A stretch of DNA of 5,001 bases from Alphaproteobacteria bacterium (GTDB taxonomy: Bacteria; Pseudomonadota; Alphaproteobacteria; Rhizobiales; Aestuariivirgaceae): positions 1 to 5,001 of the forward strand of contig JAHEJE010000221.1 of NCBI GenBank assembly GCA_024639035.1, given 5' to 3'. Of this stretch, positions 1-5,001 are shown in pieces. Below the pieces are notes generated by a model. The model ran no database searches. It was not told the DNA's origin and saw only the letters and a program-made list of their open reading frames with translations. How positions within the stretch are numbered: position 1 is the first letter of the stretch; each line of letters starts with the position of its first letter. The position numbers and the translations under genes were made by a program.

Positions 1-1005
1 ATTGCGGTTGCGGTACCGGCGCCGCAGAAGATGGTGCCGGATGCCGCTGCCGGGTCGGTTGCAGGACCGGCTGTGGCGGTTGCGGCGCCGGGCGAGGATG
101 ACGGCGCGGTGCGGCGTGACGGGGCGTGGACTGCGCCGCGATCAGCAGGCGTGCCGGCAGTTGTGTCGCGACCGCAACAACCGGTTGCGCCGCATGCCAG
201 CGACGACCGAAAAGCTGAGCGCCGACCGGCGCAGCTGCAAACGGCGCGTGACGGGCAGTCTTTGACCGGCCCGGCACCGGCCACGCTGGGTGAGGCCAAG
301 GTCGAGCCCGATGTGATCTCGCAACGCGCCAGCCCGGCGCCGGCGGCCGATACCGCAGCACGGGCGGTTGCAGTGCGCTCGGGCGTTGTGCTGTCGGATC
401 GCGAGGTCGCACCGATGCGGGCCGGCTTTGACAGCACCACAGAAACGGGTCAACCACAGATGACGGCGCCAGGAGCCAGGACAACGGCTTCGTCTTCGCT
501 GTCACAAGCGTTTGCCGGCCAGGTACGAATCGTCGATCCCGGTGCGGACATGCCGGCGCCGGCAACCGCGCGGCGGGTGATCATTCGCCTTGAGCCGGCG
601 CATCTGGGCACCGTCACGGTGCACCTGTCGCGGCGTGCCGAGGGCATGGAGGTCCGCATCATGCCGGACCGGGCGGCCACCGCCGAGACGCTGAAACTCG
701 ACAGCGCGTCGCTGATGCGGGTTCTCAAGCTGTCGGGGACGCAGCCGGATGCGGTTGCGGTGCAGATCATCGAACCGGAGCGCGCCTTGCTACCCGGCCC
801 GACGTTGCCGGCTTCCGGGCCAGGCGCGGTGTCTGCCGGCGCAGATCCGCAACAGTTCGGCAACTCTCCAGCGCAACAGGACAGGCAGGGCAATGACCAT
901 CAGCGACAGCAAACCGAGAACACCCGGGCATTCGCCCACCGGGATGGCGAGGATCCGCAGGGCTCTGACCGCGGTGGCGGCGAGCCTGATGCTGTTTACA
1001 TCTGA
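1..1005 (+). CDS. fliK: Flagellar hook-length control protein FliK (MotD), 5'-truncated by window edge
   Basis: The frame is open from base 1 with no upstream stop, so the gene begins before the window; the first internal ATG (31) is not a credible start. At least 334 residues are present. Residues 1 to about 175 are a low-complexity Ala/Pro/Val/Arg stretch, probably disordered, as expected for the ruler part of FliK. Residues about 190-260 match the C-terminal Flg_hook domain: RRVIIRLEPAHLGTVTV, then MEVRIMPDRAATAETL and a short helix ending in VAVQIIEP. The last 60 residues are a hydrophilic Gln/Asp/Arg-rich tail. In enteric FliK this domain contacts FlhB to switch export from hook to filament substrates. 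The rhizobial protein was first called MotD and later reassigned as FliK. The position upstream of the transglycosylase, rem, flgE and flgK supports the call. The last 113 nt overlap the next gene in another frame. Confidence 0.85.
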   Translation: MAVAVPAPQKMVPDAAAGSVAGPAVAVAAPGEDDGAVRRDGAWTAPRSAGVPAVVSRPQQPVAPHASDDRKAERRPAQLQTARDGQSLTGPAPATLGEAKVEPDVISQRASPAPAADTAARAVAVRSGVVLSDREVAPMRAGFDSTTETGQPQMTAPGARTTASSSLSQAFAGQVRIVDPGADMPAPATARRVIIRLEPAHLGTVTVHLSRRAEGMEVRIMPDRAATAETLKLDSASLMRVLKLSGTQPDAVAVQIIEPERALLPGPTLPASGPGAVSAGADPQQFGNSPAQQDRQGNDHQRQQTENTRAFAHRDGEDPQGSDRGGGEPDAVYI

Positions 1006-1522
1006 GGCCGGGGCGCAGCCGCTTCATGACAAGGGCAAGGTGTGCGAGCGCCACATGCAGCGCTATGCCGGAGCCTACGGCATTCCGCTTGGCATTCTCT
1101 ATTCCGTGGGGCTGACCGAGACCGGACGGCGCGGCAGCCTGCATCCGCACGCCCTCAACATCGAGGGCAAGAGCCGGTTTGCGGCCAGCCGCAGCGAAGC
1201 CATCGGCATCTTCAGGGCGGCGCGGCGCCGGGGCGCCAAGCTGATCGATATCGGCTGCATGCAGATCAATCACCATTACCATCGCCAGGCCTTTGCGACG
1301 CTTGGGGACATGTTCGATCCCGAGCGCAATGTTGCCTACGCGGCGAGGTTTCTACGCAAGCTCAGGTTGCGCGAGGGCAGTTGGACCATGGCCGTGGCGC
1401 GCTATCACGCCGGACCCAACAATGACCCGGCACAGAAGCGTTATGTCTGCGCGGTGATCGCCAATCTGGTCGCCAGCGGGTTCGGCAAATGGACCCGAAA
1501 CTCCCGGAAATTCTGCAAATAG
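893..1522 (+). CDS. Exported lytic transglycosylase, SLT domain, IagB-like
   Basis: This 209-residue protein is probably a periplasmic enzyme that cleaves peptidoglycan glycan strands so the flagellar rod can pass. A signal peptide is visible: MARIRR (residues 18-23), a hydrophobic run ALTAVAASLML and a likely cleavage site after SEAGA near residue 41. The SLT fold follows: catalytic Glu76 in GLTETGRRG (codon 1118-1120), DIGCMQIN at 119-126, NVAYAARFLRKL at 146-157 and ARYHAG at 169-174. The DIGCMQIN and GSWTMAVARYH signatures resemble the IagB/IpgF group of type III secretion transglycosylases more than Slt70. Four cysteines (51, 122, 186, 208) could form disulphides. The start is uncertain. 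ATG 893 has purine-rich AGGACAGG upstream; ATG 944 gives a cleaner signal peptide (192 aa) but no visible ribosome site. Rhizobial flagellar clusters carry a small gene of this kind between motD/fliK and rem. Confidence 0.85.
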   Translation: MTISDSKPRTPGHSPTGMARIRRALTAVAASLMLFTSEAGAQPLHDKGKVCERHMQRYAGAYGIPLGILYSVGLTETGRRGSLHPHALNIEGKSRFAASRSEAIGIFRAARRRGAKLIDIGCMQINHHYHRQAFATLGDMFDPERNVAYAARFLRKLRLREGSWTMAVARYHAGPNNDPAQKRYVCAVIANLVASGFGKWTRNSRKFCK

Positions 1523-1579
1523 TTACCGTCTTTTCGACTGAGCAGATCGCCGTCTTGCCCGTCGTTGATGGGGGGTTGC

Positions 1580-1600
1580 GGGTGCGGTCGCGCCGCGCCC
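1580..1600 (+). terminator. GC-rich hairpin after the transglycosylase gene, possible terminator or attenuator
   Basis: GGGTGCGG (1580-1587) can pair with CCGCGCCC (1593-1600) over 8 bp, with one G-U wobble and a 5-base loop. It lies 58 nt after the transglycosylase stop and before the presumed rem promoter, a sensible place to end the upstream transcript. No T-tract follows (the next bases are CGGCCGTG), so it is not a typical intrinsic terminator. In GC-rich DNA such a stem can also arise by chance. Confidence 0.3.
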
Positions 1601-1614
1601 CGGCCGTGCGCGCA

Positions 1615-1630
1615 TTAAGGGATTGTTAAC
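1615..1630 (+). promoter_or_regulatory. Candidate CtrA binding box upstream of rem
   Basis: The 16 bases TTAAGGGATTGTTAAC match the alphaproteobacterial CtrA consensus TTAA-N7-TTAAC exactly, on the coding strand, 107 nt before the rem start codon. It lies at the boundary between GC-rich sequence and an A+T-rich stretch (1614-1680). At CtrA-activated promoters the second half-site usually overlaps the -35 region. Here a weak -10-like TACATA (1651-1656) lies 20 bases past TTAAC, so the core promoter is only tentative. CtrA control of flagellar genes is established in Caulobacter and other alphaproteobacteria; control of rem in this organism is my inference. Confidence 0.5.
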
Positions 1631-1667
1631 GGGACAACAACTAAAACGAGTACATAACGGTTTAAAG

Positions 1668-1680
1668 CACGTATTACGTG
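1668..1680. promoter_or_regulatory. Perfect 13-bp palindrome, candidate operator upstream of rem
   Basis: CACGTA-T-TACGTG is a perfect inverted repeat with 6-bp arms around a single central base, 56 nt before the rem start codon. The arms are short and the centre too tight for an RNA hairpin, so a dimeric DNA-binding protein is the more natural reading. In Sinorhizobium rem transcription depends on the LuxR-type pair VisN/VisR, and LuxR-family regulators bind dyads. Assigning this site to them is speculation. Confidence 0.4.
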
Positions 1681-1724
1681 TAGGTCTGTGGTGTCCCTGC
1701 GTATCGACAATAACCACCTCAGCA

Positions 1725-1730
1725 AAGGAG
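1725..1730 (+). promoter_or_regulatory. Ribosome binding site of rem
   Basis: AAGGAG lies 6 nt upstream of GTG 1737 and is the strongest Shine-Dalgarno match in the window. It supports the GTG start. The resulting N-terminus (YILVDDREIVTKGY) matches the first strand of rhizobial Rem. Confidence 0.8.
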
Positions 1731-1736
1731 TGAGCG

Positions 1737-2474
1737 GTGTACATTCTTGTTGATGACCGTGAGATCGTAACCAAGGGCTATGAATCGGGATTTGCCAGAG
1801 AAGGCGTAACGACGGCCGGATTTGCCTCGCAGGACTTCAGGGACTGGGTGGCGGCGGTGCCCGACACGGAAATGGATGCCGTCGAGGCGTTCCTGCTGGG
1901 TGCCTGCGACCAGCGGCGCGTGTGTTCCAAGCTGATCAAGAACCGGTCTTCGGCACCGGTCATCGTGCTCAACGAAAACGAGGGTCTCGATCAGGTGCTG
2001 CGGTGGTTCGCCGCCGGCGTCGATGATGTCTTGCGCAAGCCGATCCACGTGAAAGAGATATTGGCCAAGGTCGCTGCGATCATGCGGCGCGGCATGCAGG
2101 AAGACAGCCGCAGTCTGGTCAGCGGTGAGCTCAGGGTGTTCTTCGACGGCCGCGATGCCGAGGTTGCCGGCACACCGCTGCCGCTGCCGCGACGCGAGCG
2201 GCGGATTCTGGAATATCTGGCGCAGAACAGCGGCCGCCGGGTGTCGAAGGGACAATTGTTTGCCTCGGTCTACGGCATCTTCGATGAGAATGTCTGCGAA
2301 AGCGTGATCGAGAGCCACGTCTCGAAGCTGCGCAAGAAGCTGCGGACCCGCCTTGGTTACGATCCGATCAGCTCGAAACGCTATCTCGGTTATTGCCTGG
2401 ACGTCGCTAGCGCAGGGTCGCAGCAGACCGGTTCCAGTCCGGCGCAAGCTGGGCGTGGTCTGTTGGATGCGTGA
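1737..2474 (+). CDS. rem: Flagellar transcriptional regulator Rem/FtcR, OmpR family with degenerate receiver
   Basis: This 245-residue protein starts at GTG. Rem in Sinorhizobium and its Brucella homologue FtcR activate flagellar gene transcription. Residues 1-118 form a receiver-like domain: the acidic pair D6-D7 is kept, and FAAGVDDVLRKP (91-102) holds the conserved Lys101-Pro. The phosphoacceptor region reads DAVEAFLLG (47-55) with no Asp at the expected position (Phe52), and the switch Thr/Ser is replaced by Asn79. The protein therefore probably works without phosphorylation. Residues about 130-223 are an OmpR/PhoB winged helix: LPRRERRILEYLA, recognition helix SVIESHVSKLRKKL (189-202) and the wing ISSKRYLGYCL (211-221). 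The last 20 residues are a Gly/Gln/Ser-rich tail. GFAREGVTTAGF and FRDWV near the N-terminus are typical of rhizobial Rem. It has its own upstream control region, and flgE follows after 28 nt. Confidence 0.9.
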   Translation: MYILVDDREIVTKGYESGFAREGVTTAGFASQDFRDWVAAVPDTEMDAVEAFLLGACDQRRVCSKLIKNRSSAPVIVLNENEGLDQVLRWFAAGVDDVLRKPIHVKEILAKVAAIMRRGMQEDSRSLVSGELRVFFDGRDAEVAGTPLPLPRRERRILEYLAQNSGRRVSKGQLFASVYGIFDENVCESVIESHVSKLRKKLRTRLGYDPISSKRYLGYCLDVASAGSQQTGSSPAQAGRGLLDA

Positions 2475-2502
2475 TTGCTAGCGACGAACGGAGACAGGTC
2501 CA

Positions 2503-3693
2503 ATGAGTTTCAACGGTGTCTTGAGAACCAGTGTATCGGGGATGAATGCCCAGGCCGCACGGCTTGCCAGCAGCGCCGACAACATCGCCAATTCCGACAC
2601 GACCGGCTACAAGCGGACCTCAACGCAGTTCTCGTCGCTGATTCCGGAAAGCTGTACCGGACATATCAGTTCGGGCAGCGTCATTACCCATGTCCGCAAC
2701 GAAATCAGCACCCAGGGCAGTCTGGAATATACCTCCTCAGTCACCGATCTTGCCATCACCGGAGAAGGCTTCTTCGTCGTTTCCGATGAAGGTGGCGCCT
2801 CGACGCTGACCAGGGCCGGGGCGTTCGTGCCCAATGCCGATGGCGAACTGGTCAATTCCGCCGGTTACTATCTTATGGGCTATCCGGTGAACAACGGGAT
2901 CACGGCATCTGTCGCCAACGGCTTTGCCGGACTCGAAAGGGTCAGTGTGTTTGATGTCGCGCTCGAGGCCAATGCCTCAACCCAGGGCGTGCTGCAGGTC
3001 AACTACCCCTCGAATGCAGCCCTGGTTGCACCCGCCGACCTGCCTTCGGCGAACGCGGCAACCGCGGAGTTCACCGGCAAGACGTCCCTGGTCGCCTACG
3101 ACAACCTCGGAAATGAGGTCATCCTAGACATATACGCTTCCAAGACCGCGTCCGAGACATGGGAGATCGCTGTCTACGACCGTGCCGATGCGGCACCCTC
3201 GGGGGCCTTTCCATACGCCGCCGGGCCACTGGTGACCGATACGCTGACCTTTGACCCGACCACCGGCGATTTGACCGGCGGCAGCCCGACCTCGATGACC
3301 ATCGCCATTCCGAACGGGCAGCCGATGATCCTGGATCTGTCGGATGCGAGCCAGCTTGCCGCGGACTACACGGTCCTGGAGGCGACTGTCGACGGCAACG
3401 CACCGAGTGGCATCGATCTGCTGGAAATCGGCAGCGATGGCATGGTCTATGCCTCGTACGACAATGGTGAACGGGTTGCGGTCTACCAGATCCCACTGGC
3501 CACGGTGCAAAGCCCCGATCGGTTGCGTCCGATGACCGGAAACGTGTTCCAGACCACCCAGGACTCCGGCGATATACAGATCGGCATTGCCGGCCAGGTC
3601 GGGTTCGGCGCCATCGTCGCTGGAGCGCTGGAAGAGTCGACCGTCGATCTGGCCAGCGAGTTGACCACGGTGATCGAAGCGCAACGCGGCTAA
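2503..3693 (+). CDS. flgE: Flagellar hook protein FlgE, ended early by an in-frame TAA
   Basis: FlgE is the subunit of the extracellular hook joining basal body and filament. The start is ATG 2503 with GGAG at 2490-2493. The N-terminal rod/hook domain is complete: LRTSVSGMNAQAARL, then NIANSDTTGYKR (27-38). FFVVSDEGGASTLTRAGAF and YLMGYPV are shared hook features. The middle (about 165-340) is the variable surface part, with TGKTSLVAYDNLGNEVILDIY matching rhizobial FlgE. The C-terminal domain begins with ALEESTVDLASELTTVIEAQR, but the frame stops after residue 396 at the point where rhizobial homologues read QR-x-Y-TANS. The next 22 codons encode the missing terminal helix. As written the product lacks the end of the D0 coiled coil needed for export and polymerisation, so it should not build a hook. 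The untruncated protein would be 419 residues. Cys51 is unusual for a hook protein. Confidence 0.9.
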   Translation: MSFNGVLRTSVSGMNAQAARLASSADNIANSDTTGYKRTSTQFSSLIPESCTGHISSGSVITHVRNEISTQGSLEYTSSVTDLAITGEGFFVVSDEGGASTLTRAGAFVPNADGELVNSAGYYLMGYPVNNGITASVANGFAGLERVSVFDVALEANASTQGVLQVNYPSNAALVAPADLPSANAATAEFTGKTSLVAYDNLGNEVILDIYASKTASETWEIAVYDRADAAPSGAFPYAAGPLVTDTLTFDPTTGDLTGGSPTSMTIAIPNGQPMILDLSDASQLAADYTVLEATVDGNAPSGIDLLEIGSDGMVYASYDNGERVAVYQIPLATVQSPDRLRPMTGNVFQTTQDSGDIQIGIAGQVGFGAIVAGALEESTVDLASELTTVIEAQRG

Positions 3694-3762
3694 ACCGCCA
3701 ACTCGCGGGTATTCCAGACCGGTTCGGAGTTGCTCGACGTTCTCGTGAATCTGGCGAGATAG
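3691..3762 (+). pseudogene. flgE: In-frame 3' remainder of flgE after the nonsense codon
   Basis: The flgE frame continues after TAA 3691-3693 with TANSRVFQTGSELLDVLVN and ends LAR at TAG 3760-3762. This is the conserved terminal helix of FlgE (rhizobial proteins end in nearly the same words, such as TANSKVFQTGSDLMDVLVNLKR). No residue in it looks decayed and no start codon lies ahead of it, so it is not a separate gene. One base (TAA to TAC or TAT, Tyr) would restore a full-length protein. The true gene end then leaves a normal 31-nt gap to flgK. Confidence 0.85.
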
Positions 3763-3780
3763 GGTGGAGCAGTTGGTGTT

Positions 3781-3784
3781 GGAG
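3781..3784 (+). promoter_or_regulatory. Ribosome binding site of flgK
   Basis: GGAG lies 9 nt upstream of ATG 3794 and supports that start, which gives the canonical FlgK N-terminus. No separate promoter is obvious between flgE and flgK, so the two are probably co-transcribed. Confidence 0.6.
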
Positions 3785-3793
3785 TTAGCGTAA

Positions 3794-5001
3794 ATGTCAC
3801 TCTCGGTCGGATACAATATCGCGAAATCGGCGCTGACAACGGTGTCGGCGCAGACCGAGGTCGTGTCACGCAACATTGCCGGTGCCGAAGACCCGGGTTA
3901 CGTCCGGCGCAGCGCCTATCCGGTGACGGCGCCGGGCGGCGGCTCGCGTCTGTTCACCGTTACCCGCGACCAGAACCTGCTGCTGTTTGCCAGTCTGCTC
4001 AATACCTCCTCGTCGCAGGGTTCGCGCGGCGCGATCAGCGATGGCCTCGATGCACTGGAGCGTATCTACGACGACCCGGCATTCGGCCAGTCGCCGGGCG
4101 CACTTGTTACCGATCTTGAAAATGCGCTGCAGCTCTATGCCGATGCGCCGCATGACGCCGCCCTGGCCGCTACGGCGGTGGCGCGGGCCACGGCACTGGC
4201 CGATGGCCTCAACGCGGCAAGCGGGTCGGTTCAGCAGGTGCGGGCCGAGGCCGATGCGGCGATGGCCAGTTCGGTCGACCGGATCAACCGGCTGCTCGGG
4301 CAGTTCGAGGAAGTCAACACCGCGATCACAACCATGCGGGCCGAGGATCCGGCGCGTAACGACCTGTTCGATGCGCGCGACAATCTGCTGACCCAGCTGT
4401 CGGAGGAAATCGGCATTCGCACGGCAGTGCGCGGCGATGACGACATGGTCATCTATACCGACAGCGGTGTGACCCTGTTCGAGAAAATCGCCCGGCCGGT
4501 CGACTTCGAGCCGACGCTGATCTATCAACCCGGCACCATTGGCGGTGCGGTTCTCGTCGATGGTGTGGCGGTGACCGGCAGCAATGCTCCAATGCCACTG
4601 CGCGAAGGCCGATTGGCGGGCCTGGCGCGGCTGCGCGACGATCTGGCACCGCAGGTCCAGGGTCACCTCGATGAGGTTGCGCGCGGTTTGATAGAGATCT
4701 TTGCCGAAGCCGATCAATCGATACCCGCAACCTTGCCTGAGGCAACCGGGTTGTTCACCTACTCCGGCGGACCGGGTCTGCCACCGGCCGGCACCGTGCT
4801 TACCGGTCTGGCCGGCGATATCTCGATCAATGCCGCGGTCGATCCCGGCCAGGGCGGCGATCCCTTGAGGCTTCGCGATGGCGGTATTGCGGGCGCGGCC
4901 TATCTCTACAATCAGAGCGGTGCTGCCGGCTATTCGGCGCGCCTGCGCGAACTCACCGACGGCCTGAACAGCACCCAGGGTTTCGACCCGGCCGCCGGTC
5001 T
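3794..5001 (+). CDS. flgK: Flagellar hook-associated protein 1 FlgK, 3'-truncated by window edge
   Basis: FlgK forms the first junction ring between hook and filament outside the cell. The frame is open from ATG 3794 to the window end (402 codons plus 2 bases), so roughly the last 80 residues are missing compared with rhizobial FlgK of about 480. The N-terminus MSLSVGYNIAKSALTTVSAQ followed by NIAGAEDPGYVRR (27-39) is the rod/hook domain signature. RIYDDPAFGQSPGALVTDLENALQLYADAP (split around residue 100) and DARDNLLTQLSEEIGI are the typical FlgK helical region. LREGRLAGLARLRDDL and the following helix carrying VARGLIEIFAEAD also fit the family. No cysteine is seen, as usual for axial proteins. 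Reading is continuous with no internal stop, in contrast to flgE. It is probably in the same operon as flgE; flgL would be expected next. Confidence 0.93.
   Translation, partial: MSLSVGYNIAKSALTTVSAQTEVVSRNIAGAEDPGYVRRSAYPVTAPGGGSRLFTVTRDQNLLLFASLLNTSSSQGSRGAISDGLDALERIYDDPAFGQSPGALVTDLENALQLYADAPHDAALAATAVARATALADGLNAASGSVQQVRAEADAAMASSVDRINRLLGQFEEVNTAITTMRAEDPARNDLFDARDNLLTQLSEEIGIRTAVRGDDDMVIYTDSGVTLFEKIARPVDFEPTLIYQPGTIGGAVLVDGVAVTGSNAPMPLREGRLAGLARLRDDLAPQVQGHLDEVARGLIEIFAEADQSIPATLPEATGLFTYSGGPGLPPAGTVLTGLAGDISINAAVDPGQGGDPLRLRDGGIAGAAYLYNQSGAAGYSARLRELTDGLNSTQGFDPAAG

Larger units (their letters stand above)
1614..1680 (+). promoter_or_regulatory. A+T-rich stretch, probable rem promoter region
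   Basis: This stretch is clearly richer in A+T than the GC-rich sequence on either side and lies in the only non-coding gap of more than 200 nt in the window (1523-1736). It contains the CtrA-type box, a short TTGTT/AACAA dyad (1623-1640) and the 13-bp palindrome. I see no strong sigma-70 -35/-10 pair; TTAACG with TACATA at 19 nt spacing is the best I can offer. The promoter most likely serves rem and possibly flgE and flgK by readthrough. Confidence 0.4.

Noticed and set aside
2..265. An Arg-rich 87-residue frame at the window start
   Set aside because: It lies in another frame of fliK; its composition reflects GC-rich repeats of Ala/Pro/Val codons, not a real protein.
551..564. 14-bp perfect palindrome TGCCGGCGCCGGCA inside fliK
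   Set aside because: It encodes the low-complexity Pro-Ala linker; such GC palindromes are common by chance there, and no regulatory context is visible.
749..892. A longer N-terminus for the transglycosylase starting at ATG 749
   Set aside because: The added 48 residues (MRLRCRSSNRSAPCYPARR...) are the out-of-frame reading of the conserved FliK domain and would bury the signal peptide.
1719..2447. A 242-residue minus-strand open frame opposite rem
   Set aside because: The plus strand encodes a full Rem protein with a strong ribosome site; the reverse frame shows no domain.
3691..3762. A frameshift rather than a point nonsense change in flgE
   Set aside because: The family sequence continues in the same frame on both sides of the stop, so no insertion or deletion is needed.
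3694..3793. A terminator or promoter between flgE and flgK
   Set aside because: Most of this gap is the remaining flgE coding sequence; the last 31 nt show a ribosome site but no hairpin with a T-tract and no clear promoter.
3124..3876. A 250-residue minus-strand open frame opposite flgE and the flgE-flgK gap
   Set aside because: It overlaps well-supported FlgE coding sequence, has no family motif and is a typical GC-rich shadow frame.
3866..4717. A 283-residue open frame on the minus strand opposite flgK
   Set aside because: It is antisense to clear FlgK sequence, is rich in Arg/Gln/His as expected for the complement of GC-rich codons, and shows no recognisable domain.

Overview
The window is a piece of a flagellar gene cluster from an alphaproteobacterium, most likely a member of the Hyphomicrobiales (Rhizobiales). 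The evidence is the gene order (fliK/motD, a small lytic transglycosylase, rem/ftcR, flgE, flgK), which is the order I know from the Sinorhizobium/Agrobacterium flagellar regions, together with the high-GC codon usage and rhizobial-type FlgE and Rem sequences. I cannot fix the genus. All genes lie on the + strand and code almost without gaps.

Layout. Bases 1-1005 hold the 3' part of a hook-length control protein (FliK, formerly MotD): a long Ala/Pro-rich linker, then the conserved Flg_hook domain and a hydrophilic tail. An exported lytic transglycosylase with an IagB-like SLT domain follows; its start lies inside the end of fliK (893-1522). Bases 1523-1736 are the only sizeable non-coding stretch. 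It contains a GC-rich hairpin, an exact match to the CtrA consensus TTAA-N7-TTAAC and a perfect 13-bp palindrome, and is probably the control region of the next gene. That gene, rem/ftcR (1737-2474), encodes an OmpR-type regulator with a degenerate receiver domain, the flagellar activator of rhizobia. The hook protein gene flgE starts 28 nt later (2503), and the hook-filament junction gene flgK (3794 to the window end, incomplete) comes after it.

Together the genes cover late hook assembly: FliK measures the hook, the transglycosylase probably opens peptidoglycan for the rod, Rem drives transcription, FlgE builds the hook and FlgK caps it.

The most striking point is that flgE carries an in-frame TAA (3691-3693) exactly where the family has a conserved tyrosine. 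The remaining 22 codons of the conserved C-terminal helix are intact in the same frame down to a TAG at 3760-3762. This is a recent nonsense mutation, a base error in the sequence, or, least likely, a readthrough site. I found no clearly new system: no mobile element, CRISPR array or RNA gene is visible.
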